Assembly: GCA_964443275.1 (NCBI GenBank)
Contig: CAYUCE010000051.1
Span: 1-13,107, forward strand
From: CAYUCE01 sp964443275
Lineage (GTDB): Bacteria; Bipolaricaulota; Bipolaricaulia; CAYUCE01
Direction of reading: 5' to 3'
Length of the DNA: 13,107 nt
The notes below the pieces were generated by a model. That model ran no database searches and had not been told where the DNA came from. It was given only the letters and a program-made list of their open reading frames with translations. This document shows, piece by piece, positions 1 to 7,552 of this stretch. Both the position numbers and the translations under genes were made by a program. Each line of letters starts with the position of its first letter. Within the stretch, counting starts at the first letter, position 1.

Positions 1-39
1 TTCCCTATTTCCTTTAGGACCTAAAACAAGGACATTCAT
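1..39 (-). CDS. possible 5' end of a leftward gene (partial)
   Basis: Reading leftward from an ATG at 39, thirteen codons run open to the window edge and give MNVLVLGPKGNRE. A short hydrophobic beta-strand followed by a glycine-rich turn is typical of the first strand of a nucleotide-binding fold (P-loop or Rossmann type). It would be divergent from hppA with an 84-bp gap. A TATACT hexamer on the same strand (68 to 63) could be its -10 box, but no convincing -35 or strong ribosome binding site is visible. The product cannot be named from 13 residues, and the reading itself may be chance. Confidence 0.33.
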   Translation of the reverse strand, partial: MNVLVLGPKGNRE

Positions 40-62
40 CCAACTTACTCAAAAAGTGCAAA

Positions 63-113
63 AGTATAGTAAAATATGAATTTTATAAACTTGCTTAAAT
101 AAATAAGAGGAGG
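63..113 (+). promoter_or_regulatory. AT-rich hppA upstream region and RBS
   Basis: The stretch before hppA is very AT-rich and carries several -10-like hexamers on the + strand: TATAGT (65-70), TAAAAT (70-75) and TATAAA (84-89). None has a good TTGACA partner at 16-18 bp, so the true promoter cannot be chosen. The ribosome binding site AGGAGG (108-113) is a full consensus, nine bases before the hppA ATG at 123, and fixes that start. Confidence 0.4.
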
Positions 114-122
114 ATTATATTC

Positions 123-2177
123 ATGATTTGGACCCCAGTTATAGCTGGAATATTAGCTCTTTTTCAATCTATTTTCTCGGGTCTTTTGACCCTTAAAGCT
201 GATCCGGGAAAGGGAAAGGTAAAGGAAATATCAGAAGCAATCAAAAAAAGTGCCCTTGCCTTTCTTCATCAGGAATATTCGGTCTTAGGTATCTTTGTGA
301 TAACCGTATTTATTCTGTTTGGATTGTTAGGTTTTTTCACTCAGGCGATGAGTCCCTGGACGGCGGTAGCTTTCATCTTTGGCTCTTTGTCTTCTATGGC
401 CGCTGGTTATCTGGGGATGAATATTGCCATAAGGGCCAATGGGAGGACCACGGTGGCGGTTAAAGAGGATTTAAATAGCGGCCTAAGAGTAGCTTTTCGG
501 GGAGGAACCGTAATGGGGATGGCCGTAGTGGGAATAGGACTTTTGGGAGTATGCATCCTGTATTTTATCTTTAACAAAAATCCGGCCTTCCTCAGCATAA
601 TTCCCGCTTACGGAATGGGAGCCTCTTCTGTGGCCTTATTCGCTCGAATAGGTGGCGGGATATATACCAAAGGAGCGGATGCGGCGGCGGACCTAGTGGG
701 AAAAGTGGAGGAAGGAATTCCGGAAGATGATCCCCGCAATGCGGCGGTTATCGCTGATTTTGTAGGGGATAACGTGGGTGATGTAGCAGGAATGGGCGCC
801 GATCTCTTCGAATCCTACGTAGATTCAATCATTGCTACCATTACCCTCTCTACAGTGGCCGTGGCGGTAGGTTTGGCCATGGATGATCCCACTGCTTGGT
901 TTCTGCCCCTTTTGGTTGCTTCCGGAGGGATAGTAGCTTCCATTATCGGGACCTTTTTTGTACGAACAGGAGGAGAGGATATGGGAGCACTTCTTAAAGC
1001 TTTACGTGGGGGTACTTTTCTCTCCGCTGGCCTGGCCTTAATCTTCTCCTGGCTGGCCGTCTATTATCTGGAGGCCGATTTGGGAATCTTCCTTTCCGTT
1101 CTTTGCGGGCTGGTGGCCGGAGTTATAATTGGAGAAAGCACTAACTATTTTACTTCCTATCAATACCGCCCTACCCGGAAGATTTCCAACGCGGCGGAAG
1201 GAGGAGCGGGAACTACCATAATTCAAGGATTTGCCAACGGTTTAATAAGTACCTGGATACCCCTTTTGGTGGTAGCTTTAGCTTTGATTTTTGCCTATAA
1301 ATTTTCCAATTTCTACGGAGTGGCCATTGCCGGAGTGGGGATGCTTTCTACCTTGGGGATTTCTTTAGCTACCGATGCTTACGGGCCGATTGCTGATAAT
1401 GCCGGAGGGATAGTGGAGATGTCTGAATTGGGCGAAGAAGTCAGAAAAAAGACGGATGCTCTAGATTCTTTGGGAAATACAACCGCAGCTACTGGAAAGG
1501 GCTTTGCTATTGGCTCCGCAGCCCTTACCGCCCTGGCTTTAATGCTCTCTTATGCTTTTGCAGTGGGTATTGCCGAGGTAGGAGTCGAAGGACAAATTCT
1601 TGTAAAGGGCGGGCTGGAATCTAGTTTCCTGAGCCCTTCGGTAGTGGGAGGCATATTTATCGGGGCCATGCTCCCGGCTGTCTTCTGCGCCATGGTTATG
1701 GAATCGGTAAGGGAGAACGCTTCGGTGATAGTGGAAGAGGTAAGGCGACAATTTAGGGAGATTAAAGGTCTGCGGGAGGGAGAGGCAGAACCTGATTATA
1801 CCACTTGTGTGGCTCTTTCCACCACCGGTGCACTCAAACGGATGGTCATTCCGGTAGTAATCTCCATCCTTGCTCCCTTAGCGGTGGGCTTTATCTTGGG
1901 GAAGTATGCTTTGGCCGGATTCCTGCTTGGTGCCATTGGAGCCGGATTCATGCTGGCGGTTACTCAAGCTAACGCCGGAGGAAGCTGGGATAACGCCAAA
2001 AAATGGATTGAACTTGGCAATCTGGGTGGGAAAGGCTCCCCAGCACATAAGGCTGCGGTGGTAGGCGATACAGCCGGAGACGCCATGAAAGATGCCGCCG
2101 GACCATCACTTAACATAATGCTCAAACTGATGTCCATAATTGCATTAGTCTTTGCTCCCCTGTTAGCCCAATTCTAG
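123..2177 (+). CDS. hppA: membrane-bound ion-pumping pyrophosphatase, K+-dependent, probably Na+-type
   Basis: Integral membrane pyrophosphatase that couples hydrolysis of cytoplasmic PPi to Na+ and/or H+ export. At 684 residues it has the usual family length and many hydrophobic helices. The substrate loop is intact (DLVGKVEEGIPEDDPRN), as are GDNVGDVAGMGADLFES and, near the C-terminus, GGSWDNAKKWIE and GDTAGDAMKDAAGPSLN. Ala455 and Gly458 in NTTAATGKG match the K+-dependent subfamily; K+-independent enzymes have Lys and Thr there. Glu230 (DLFES) sits in the helix-6 position of Na+-PPases, one turn before the Glu of plant H+-PPases, where this protein has Asp234. From family knowledge this favours Na+ pumping, but ion specificity is an inference. 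The start follows a perfect AGGAGG. The gene stands alone, convergent with the sigma factor gene. Confidence 0.96.
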   Translation: MIWTPVIAGILALFQSIFSGLLTLKADPGKGKVKEISEAIKKSALAFLHQEYSVLGIFVITVFILFGLLGFFTQAMSPWTAVAFIFGSLSSMAAGYLGMNIAIRANGRTTVAVKEDLNSGLRVAFRGGTVMGMAVVGIGLLGVCILYFIFNKNPAFLSIIPAYGMGASSVALFARIGGGIYTKGADAAADLVGKVEEGIPEDDPRNAAVIADFVGDNVGDVAGMGADLFESYVDSIIATITLSTVAVAVGLAMDDPTAWFLPLLVASGGIVASIIGTFFVRTGGEDMGALLKALRGGTFLSAGLALIFSWLAVYYLEADLGIFLSVLCGLVAGVIIGESTNYFTSYQYRPTRKISNAAEGGAGTTIIQGFANGLISTWIPLLVVALALIFAYKFSNFYGVAIAGVGMLSTLGISLATDAYGPIADNAGGIVEMSELGEEVRKKTDALDSLGNTTAATGKGFAIGSAALTALALMLSYAFAVGIAEVGVEGQILVKGGLESSFLSPSVVGGIFIGAMLPAVFCAMVMESVRENASVIVEEVRRQFREIKGLREGEAEPDYTTCVALSTTGALKRMVIPVVISILAPLAVGFILGKYALAGFLLGAIGAGFMLAVTQANAGGSWDNAKKWIELGNLGGKGSPAHKAAVVGDTAGDAMKDAAGPSLNIMLKLMSIIALVFAPLLAQF

Positions 2178-2214
2178 GTTTTTACGGACGGTAATTAACT
2201 TACTAAATAAAAAT

Positions 2215-2273
2215 CCGCTTCTCACCGGTGCCCATCTCATAAAAGGATCAATAAAGGCACCGATGAGAAGCGG
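2215..2273 (-). terminator. 18-bp inverted repeat between convergent hppA and sigma gene
   Basis: Arms 2215-2232 (CCGCTTCTCACCGGTGCC) and 2256-2273 are complementary over 18 positions with one mismatch (a G-U pair in one RNA orientation), separated by a 23-nt loop. Read leftward, the stem is followed directly by a T-rich run (ATTTTTATTT), so it is a good intrinsic terminator for the sigma factor gene. Read rightward there is no T-run directly after the stem, so it may end hppA only weakly. The loop is longer than usual for a simple terminator. Confidence 0.7.
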
Positions 2274-2339
2274 TTATCGCTTATAATTTAGGGATGGCTA
2301 TTAAATACCTAAATGTGCTGTGCCAAGCTGGGTATGAAA

Positions 2340-3335
2340 TTACCCTTGTTTGGAGGGAATCTTCCTTATGCTCTTGAGCTTACTTAGGGCCTTCTTTTCA
2401 ATTTGGCGAATTCTTTCTCGGGAGACGTTAAAGACTTTTCCTACTTCCTTCAAAGTCCTTGGATGGTCATCTTCCAGTCCGTATCTTAGCTCCAGGATTC
2501 TCTTTTCCCTTGGTGACAGCTCATTTAAGGCCTCCATCAGCTTCTCTCTTTGCAGTTCGTTGAAGGCTTCTTCGGTTGGAGAGCTTGCCTCTTCGTTTTC
2601 TAAAAATTCGCCCAGTTCACTTCCTTCCTCATCGTCTCCAATCGGCTTCTCCAAGGAGAGAGTATACTGAGACATCTTCTTGGCTCTTTCAATTTTGCCC
2701 ACTTCCGTTTCCAGGATTTCAGCCAGTTCCTCGTTGGTTGGGGGCTCGCCGTGCTCGGTGACGTAACTTTCTTCTGCTTTGTAGATATCCCTTATTAATC
2801 CCATTATATGGGTGGGAATTCTTATAGTTCTGCCCTTATTGGCAATAGCTCTGTTAATGGCTTGCCTAATCCACCAGGTGGCGTAGGTTGAGAACTTGTA
2901 TCCTTTGCGGTAATCGAACTTCTCAATTGCTTTCATCAACCCCACGTTTCCTTCTTGAATAAGGTCCAGGAAAGGAAGCCCCCTATTCCTATGTTTTTTG
3001 GCGATTGATACTACCAGGCGCAAGTTTGCTAAAGCCAGCTTCTCCCTGGCCTTCTCATCCCCTTCCTCTACCCGCTTGGCTAGCTCAACCTCCTCTTCCC
3101 TGGTCAAAAGCGGGATTTTACCTATTTCTTGCAAGTAAACTTTTACTAAATCCTCCGAAAATGGCGTCTCTATATCACTTTCAAGTATGGTAGTAGTATC
3201 AAAGTCGCTTTCATCGTCTTCGTTGTACTGTTCTTCATCCTCTTCATATTCATAGTAATCTTCATTGTCGTAGCTGTAGTAAGTCTCTTCTTCGTCATCC
3301 GGGTTATTTTTCTTTCTTTTTTCTAGTTCGGTCAC
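2340..3335 (-). CDS. rpoD: RNA polymerase sigma-70 factor, primary (RpoD/SigA) type
   Basis: Sigma factor that directs RNA polymerase to -10/-35 promoters. The 331 residues show region 1.2 (about 61-93, DLVKVYLQEIGKIPLLTREE), region 2 (about 100-178, with FLDLIQEGNVGLMKAIEKFD and the -10 recognition stretch YKFSTYATWWIRQAINRAI), region 3 (about 180-245) and region 4 (about 265-323, ending in the helix-turn-helix TLKEVGKVFNVSRERIRQIE). Instead of a folded region 1.1, the N-terminus (13-48) is an acidic, tyrosine-rich tract with seven Tyr. After region 2.4 it reads ANKGRTIRIPTHI, not the ADQARTIRIPVHM familiar from many RpoD proteins, so a primary-like group 2 factor is possible. The start is GTG at 3335, set by GGGAGGG on the complementary strand seven bases upstream. 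It has its own strong promoter and terminator; no dnaG or rpsU lies beside it here. Confidence 0.93.
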   Translation of the reverse strand: MTELEKRKKNNPDDEEETYYSYDNEDYYEYEEDEEQYNEDDESDFDTTTILESDIETPFSEDLVKVYLQEIGKIPLLTREEEVELAKRVEEGDEKAREKLALANLRLVVSIAKKHRNRGLPFLDLIQEGNVGLMKAIEKFDYRKGYKFSTYATWWIRQAINRAIANKGRTIRIPTHIMGLIRDIYKAEESYVTEHGEPPTNEELAEILETEVGKIERAKKMSQYTLSLEKPIGDDEEGSELGEFLENEEASSPTEEAFNELQREKLMEALNELSPREKRILELRYGLEDDHPRTLKEVGKVFNVSRERIRQIEKKALSKLKSIRKIPSKQG

Positions 3336-3645
3336 TTGTATTCCCTCCCGTATTGCATTAATCTAAAACACGTTTTTCTTCAAAAAATGCATCTACCACC
3401 TAAACCTTAGTTCGTTTGATTCAAACAAGTGAAGGTGATTTTGAGTTAAAGAACTTGGAGATGCAAAAATATTTCCCAGCAGTTTTGGTCAACTCACGTA
3501 CGTAGTATAAGACAAATTTCCGCTTATGTCAAGTCATTTGTCACTCATCCTCCTGTGATTTGCGGTTTCAACCAAGCTGTACTTCTGAATCAGTTGAATC
3601 ACCTATCTTCATTTAATATGCTTTTATTGTTGGGGAGGAAAGATA
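3336..3645. other. divergent sigma gene / fabK intergenic region
   Basis: This 310-bp stretch holds no gene that I can support. It contains the sigma gene promoter (3504-3532) and an approximately 160-nt leader for that mRNA. The leader includes a 13-base palindrome GTTTGATTCAAAC (3414-3426). The heptamer TGAATCA occurs three times: inverted at 3417-3423 within that palindrome, and directly at 3586-3592 and 3595-3601, nine bases apart. On the fabK side the ribosome binding site GGGGAGG (3632-3638) precedes the ATG by seven bases. No well-spaced fabK promoter is visible; TTGAAT (3594) with TAATAT (3614) has only a 14-bp spacer. Confidence 0.55.
3504..3532 (-). promoter_or_regulatory. sigma-70 promoter of the sigma factor gene
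   Basis: On the complementary strand TTGACA (3532 to 3527) is separated by exactly 17 bp from TATACT (3509 to 3504). The -35 is perfect and the -10 matches five of six. Transcription would begin near 3497, giving a leader of about 160 nt before the GTG start. Confidence 0.8.
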
Positions 3646-4593
3646 ATGACAAACAGAATTTGTGATCTTTTAAATATAAAATACCCGATTCTTTCTGGAG
3701 GTATGGCCCATGTTTCTAAGGCAGAGTTGGTATCAGCGGTATCTGAGGCTGGAGGATTGGGAATAGTTGCTGCTGGTGGAATGACTCCTAAAGAGTTAGC
3801 AGAGGAAATAGATAAAACTAGAGATTCGACTGATAAGCCCTTCGGGGTAAATTTGTTGCTTTTGGACCCGGATGTGGAGGAGAAAATAACTGTGGTTTGC
3901 CAAAAAGAGGTAAGCGTGGTTACCACCGGGGCTGGAAACCCGGGTAAGTACGTCGGCAGGCTAAAAGAGGCAGGGATAAAAATCTTCCCCTTGGTACCCT
4001 CTACTATTTTGGTGAGAAGGCTTCAAAGGTATGATATCGACGGGGTAGTGGCAGAAGGGATGGAGGCCGGAGGTCATATCGGTGAAGTGACTACTATGGC
4101 CCTACTTCCCCAGGTGTGCGAGGTATGTAAGGTCCCGGTGGTGGCAGCCGGAGGCATCGCCACCGGCCAGGCCATGGCGGCAAGTTTTGCGTTGGGAGCG
4201 GAGGGTATACAAATGGGTACCCGTTTTGCGGTCTCTAATGAATCCCCAATCCATCCTCAGTTCAAGCAGAAAATAATAGGTGCCGGGGATAGAGCAACCG
4301 TAGTCACCGGCAGAAGCTTGGGCGCCCCGGTGCGGGCTATTGCCAACAAGATGACCAAAACCTTCCAAGAGTACGAAAAAGAAGGTAAGTCGATGGAAGA
4401 GTTTGAGGAATTGGCGGGGGGAGGGTTAAAAAGGGCCGTACAGGAAGGCGATTTGGAGACCGGCTCCTTGATGGCTGGCCAAATTGCCGGTCTGATAAAA
4501 GATGAAAGGCCGGTTAGAGAAATAATTGAGGATATTGTCCAAAAAGCAAAGGAAACCGCTGAAAACTTGCAGATAAAATTAAATGATTTTTAA
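3646..4593 (+). CDS. fabK: enoyl-ACP reductase II (FabK family flavoprotein)
   Basis: FMN-dependent TIM-barrel enzyme of the 2-nitropropane dioxygenase/FabK family. FabK reduces trans-2-enoyl-ACP with NAD(P)H in the last step of the bacterial fatty acid elongation cycle. The 315 residues follow streptococcal FabK closely as I recall it: YPILSGGMAHVSKAELVSAV at the N-terminus, KPFGVNLLLLDPDVEE, VVTTGAGNPGKY, AEGMEAGGHIGEVTTM, VVAAGGIATGQAMAA, LGAEGIQMGTRF and the C-terminal GSLMAGQIAGLI. His144 in EAGGHIG falls on the same residue number as the catalytic His of pneumococcal FabK. A nitronate monooxygenase of the same fold is the alternative; the HIGEVTTM and VRAI/MAGQIAG stretches favour FabK. 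The GGGGAGG ribosome site sets the start. The 3' end overlaps mutS2 by 11 bp. No other fab genes are in the window. Confidence 0.88.
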   Translation: MTNRICDLLNIKYPILSGGMAHVSKAELVSAVSEAGGLGIVAAGGMTPKELAEEIDKTRDSTDKPFGVNLLLLDPDVEEKITVVCQKEVSVVTTGAGNPGKYVGRLKEAGIKIFPLVPSTILVRRLQRYDIDGVVAEGMEAGGHIGEVTTMALLPQVCEVCKVPVVAAGGIATGQAMAASFALGAEGIQMGTRFAVSNESPIHPQFKQKIIGAGDRATVVTGRSLGAPVRAIANKMTKTFQEYEKEGKSMEEFEELAGGGLKRAVQEGDLETGSLMAGQIAGLIKDERPVREIIEDIVQKAKETAENLQIKLNDF

Positions 4594-6940
4594 TCAAAGG
4601 ACCCTAAGAGACCTAGAGTACGAAAAAATAAAGGATCAGATTAAGCAGTTTGCATCCTCAGAGTTGGGAAGGGCATTTATTGATAAGTTAAAGCCCTCTA
4701 CAAACTTGGATTGGATAGAAAATGAGCTAAAGCGGGTGGATGAAATTAAGTGGGCAATTGAAACAGAGGGTTTCGCACTTGACTTGATTAAGGATTTGAA
4801 CCCTATTTTAGAAAAGAGCAAAAAATCCACTAGTCTCCCCCCCGAGGATCTACTGACCATTTTGGAGGCACTAAGGAACGGCAGGAAAGTCAAAGAAGAG
4901 CTTTTCGGGTTAGGTGAGGAATGTCCTAAACTTTTGGAGATAGCCAAAGGTATAGAGGTCTTTACAGAGCTGGAGGGAAGGATAAGGTCCACAGTTAACG
5001 AAAAGGGGGAAATAAGAGATACCGCTTCTCCTGCACTAAAAAAATTGATTGCCGAAAAGCGGGGCATTGAAGAGGAAGTTAGAGAAAAACTGCACTCCTT
5101 TTTTGATCTTTCCAAATATGCTCACCTGATTCAAGAGAAAGTAATAACTCGAAGGTCCAGCCGGCTGGTTATTCCCATAAAGAAAAATTTTGTAAATGAT
5201 ATAGACTGTGTAGTGCATGGAAATTCATCCACCGGACAGACTCTTTATGTGGAGCCGACTTCGGTAGTCGAAGAAAACAATAAGATAAGGGAACTGGCCT
5301 CGGAGATAAGAAATGAGAAAATCAGAATTTTAAAGGCGCTGACTTCCAAGGTAGGTGCAAGAAAGGAAGCTATACAGGAAAGCCAAAGAAGACTGGCCCT
5401 GCTTGATTCTCTATATGCCCGGGGTAGGTATGCAATTAAAAGAAACTGCAGCGCTCCCCAGATAAATACTGAAGGACACGTGCATTTAATCGATGGCCGG
5501 CATCCGCTGCTTAGCTCGGATAAAGTGGTCCCCATTGAAATCAGCTTTGGGGATAAATTTCAAGGGGCTTTGATTACCGGCCCAAATACGGGTGGGAAGA
5601 CGGTAAGCTTAAAGACGGTGGGCCTTTTTACTTTGATGGTTCAATCCGGTATACAGATTCCCGCTTCACCGGACAGTAAACTTTGCGTTTTTCAAAAGGT
5701 AAGAAGTGATATAGGAGACGAGCAATCAATTGAGCAATCCCTTTCCACCTTTTCTTCCCATATGGAGAACATAGTGCAGATTATAGAGGAGGTAAGTGAA
5801 GGGACGCTGGTACTTTTAGACGAACTGGGTGCGGGAACAGATCCACAGGAGGGAGCGGGTTTGGGTATAGCCATACTTGGTTTTCTGTTAGAAGCTAAAG
5901 CCAAACTTTTTGTCTCCACTCACTCCAGTGCATTAAAGAAATTTGCCTACCAGCATCCTCAACTCAAGTCTTGCTCGGTTGATTTTGATACCCAAACCCT
6001 TTCTCCCACCTATCACATACTGGAGGGAGTACCCGGGGCCAGCAACGCCTATATTATTGCTGATAAACTGGGGCTTCCCGGTGACATTCTGGCCCAAGCA
6101 AAAAAAATGCTATCCGATGGGGAGGTTAAAGCGGAGGATATAATAAGGGACTTACAGGCACAAAGACGTGAAGTTATTCAAAAAGAGAAGAAGCTTAAAC
6201 AGAAATTGCAGGAAGCGGATGAAAAGGAAAAAAGATATCAGAAGCTGTTAGGAGAACTAGAAGAGAAAAAAGAGAAGGCTTTGAGTGGGGAGCTGAAAAG
6301 TTTGGATGGCTATTTAAAGGAGGCCAAAAAAAGAATAGAGAAGCTACTTGCCCAAGCCCGAAAGGACAGTCGAGAGGAGAAGATCAAGGCTTCTCTTAGT
6401 CAATTGATGGATATAGAAGAAAAGCTTGCCGGAGGGAAAAGCAAGCTGGAGAGAAGACGGAAGACTGTCACCCTTGAAATTAAAGACTTGAAGGTGGGAG
6501 ACGAAGTATTGGTAAAGGATATTGGGAAGGTGGGGGTAGTAGAGGGTACAGAAGACGGTGAGAATATCGAGGTAAAGATGGGAGGGGTGAAACTGTCGGT
6601 AAAAATATCTGATCTTGGCCCTGCTCCCCAAAAGGGGGCGAAAGCAAGTGATGTTGAGCGGCCTTCTCCTCAGGTATCTGTAAGTTCCACTTCTACTCCC
6701 CCTCTGGAACTATCGGTCCGGGGGCTTACCGTTGAGGAAGCTATACGCAAAGTTGATAAATATCTAGACAAGCTGCTTTTAAATGACGTGAAAAAAGCCC
6801 GCATCATACACGGAAAAGGGGCCGGTACTTTAAGAAGAGAGATAAGGAAACACTTGGCTGACCAGCCTTTTATCCAAGATTACTATTCACCGCCGCCTTA
6901 CCAGGGTGGAGACGGGGTTACGGAATTAACCTTAGGATAA
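4583..6940 (+). CDS. mutS2: endonuclease MutS2
   Basis: MutS-family ATPase lacking the mismatch-recognition domain. In bacteria it has been linked to suppression of recombination and to rescue of collided ribosomes. The 785 residues show the N-terminal core (TLRDLEYEKIKDQIKQFASS), clamp/lever helices, and an ATPase domain with Walker A GPNTGGKT (333-340), Walker B LLDELGAGTDPQ (Asp413-Glu414) and STHSSALK. A long charged coiled coil (about 513-624) and a small beta-rich domain (about 625-680) follow. The C-terminal Smr domain (about 708-785) has the motif HGKGAGTLR (743-751). The Smr LDLRG motif is changed to LSVRG (710-714), losing the acidic residue. The ATG lies inside the end of fabK (ATGATTTTTAA contains both signals), with no strong ribosome site of its own, so translation is probably coupled. 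The N-terminus aligns well with known MutS2 starts. Confidence 0.95.
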   Translation: MIFNQRTLRDLEYEKIKDQIKQFASSELGRAFIDKLKPSTNLDWIENELKRVDEIKWAIETEGFALDLIKDLNPILEKSKKSTSLPPEDLLTILEALRNGRKVKEELFGLGEECPKLLEIAKGIEVFTELEGRIRSTVNEKGEIRDTASPALKKLIAEKRGIEEEVREKLHSFFDLSKYAHLIQEKVITRRSSRLVIPIKKNFVNDIDCVVHGNSSTGQTLYVEPTSVVEENNKIRELASEIRNEKIRILKALTSKVGARKEAIQESQRRLALLDSLYARGRYAIKRNCSAPQINTEGHVHLIDGRHPLLSSDKVVPIEISFGDKFQGALITGPNTGGKTVSLKTVGLFTLMVQSGIQIPASPDSKLCVFQKVRSDIGDEQSIEQSLSTFSSHMENIVQIIEEVSEGTLVLLDELGAGTDPQEGAGLGIAILGFLLEAKAKLFVSTHSSALKKFAYQHPQLKSCSVDFDTQTLSPTYHILEGVPGASNAYIIADKLGLPGDILAQAKKMLSDGEVKAEDIIRDLQAQRREVIQKEKKLKQKLQEADEKEKRYQKLLGELEEKKEKALSGELKSLDGYLKEAKKRIEKLLAQARKDSREEKIKASLSQLMDIEEKLAGGKSKLERRRKTVTLEIKDLKVGDEVLVKDIGKVGVVEGTEDGENIEVKMGGVKLSVKISDLGPAPQKGAKASDVERPSPQVSVSSTSTPPLELSVRGLTVEEAIRKVDKYLDKLLLNDVKKARIIHGKGAGTLRREIRKHLADQPFIQDYYSPPPYQGGDGVTELTLG

Positions 6941-6954
6941 ATTTAGGCAAGTTT

Positions 6955-6986
6955 GCCCAGTTTGCTTTGTAGGGCTTATTTTTTGG
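6955..6986 (+). terminator. possible weak terminator after mutS2
   Basis: GCCC (6955-6958) and GGGC (6972-6975) can pair over a 13-nt loop, directly followed by the T-rich TTATTTTTTGG (6976-6986). The stem is only four base pairs, but position and T-run fit the end of the fabK-mutS2 transcript. It lies in the 46-bp gap before the convergent DUF151 gene. Confidence 0.4.
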
Positions 6987-7481
6987 TTACTGGATAAATT
7001 TTTTAAAATCAGAGAGATTCATCTCTTTTTCGATGAATTCCTGGAACTCCTCCTTGCTTACATCCTCCTCTTCTGCGATGGGCATCTCTATAGCTGAAGT
7101 TTCAAAGACCTCATCAGCTATATAGATAGGACATCCCATCCTGAGGGCTAAGGCGACAGAATCCGAAGGTCGAGCATCGATCTCCTGCATCGTGCCATCC
7201 CTTGATTGAATAAATAGGGTTGCATAATAAGTTCCATCATGAATCCCGTCGATAATAACCTTTTCTAAGCTTGCTTCCAACGATAGGATAACCCCTTTAA
7301 GCAGGTCGTGAGTTAGGGGGCGAGGAAAATCCTTCTGTTGAAGTTCCATTGCTATTGCGGTAGCTTCAGGGCTTCCTATCCACACCGGCATGACCATATC
7401 GGAGTCTTGGTCCTTAAGAAGTATTACCGGAGTGTTATGCACAGGATCCAAAAGCAGCGCTTTTACAATTGCTTCCCTCAT
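6987..7481 (-). CDS. bifunctional nuclease family protein (BFN, DUF151)
   Basis: Member of the DUF151/BFN family (the type of Thermotoga TM0160). A plant member has reported RNase and DNase activity; the role in bacteria is poorly defined. The 164 residues contain the family hallmarks VILLKDQDSDMVMPVWIGSPEA (19-40, split here as an N-terminal strand followed by MPVWIG-EA) and EIDARPSDSVALALRMGCPI (100-119). A C-terminal acidic helical tail (about 136-164, rich in Glu and Lys) corresponds to the UvrB/C-like tail of this family. The start ATG at 7481 is preceded by AAAGGAG (7495 to 7489). The gene is divergent from glmS with a 188-bp gap, and both promoters can be read there. No signal peptide is seen, so it should act in the cytoplasm. 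Family assignment is firm; the biochemical activity is not shown. Confidence 0.9.
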   Translation of the reverse strand: MREAIVKALLLDPVHNTPVILLKDQDSDMVMPVWIGSPEATAIAMELQQKDFPRPLTHDLLKGVILSLEASLEKVIIDGIHDGTYYATLFIQSRDGTMQEIDARPSDSVALALRMGCPIYIADEVFETSAIEMPIAEEEDVSKEEFQEFIEKEMNLSDFKKFIQ

Positions 7482-7513
7482 TTTGATGCTCCTTTCCTTT
7501 ACGAGTTGGATTC

Positions 7514-7542
7514 ATTATAGCAAAGACCTATTTGGCCTGCAA
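7514..7542 (-). promoter_or_regulatory. promoter of the DUF151 gene (extended -10)
   Basis: On the complementary strand a perfect TATAAT (7519 to 7514) is preceded by TGC, making an extended -10 (TGnTATAAT). At 17 bp upstream lies TTGCAG (7542 to 7537), a weak -35 with three of six matches. The extended -10 compensates for the weak -35. The -35 overlaps the 14-bp palindrome at 7539-7552. Confidence 0.7.
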
Positions 7543-7552
7543 AATATTTTGC
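7539..7552. promoter_or_regulatory. 14-bp perfect palindrome between divergent promoters (putative operator)
   Basis: GCAAAATATTTTGC is its own reverse complement over all 14 bases. It covers part of the -35 of the leftward DUF151 promoter (7537-7542) and part of the -35 of the rightward glmS promoter (7549-7554). A dimeric regulator bound here could affect both genes. An AT-rich palindrome can arise by chance, so the regulatory role is inferred from position. Confidence 0.45.

Noticed and set aside
3414..3426. FabT operator for fabK
   Set aside because: The centre has one base instead of three and the site is over 200 bp from fabK, on the sigma gene side.
4636..5115. 159-codon open frame on the minus strand inside mutS2
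   Set aside because: It lies wholly opposite a well-supported MutS2 coding region, is Ser/Leu-rich as antisense frames often are, and has no recognisable domain.
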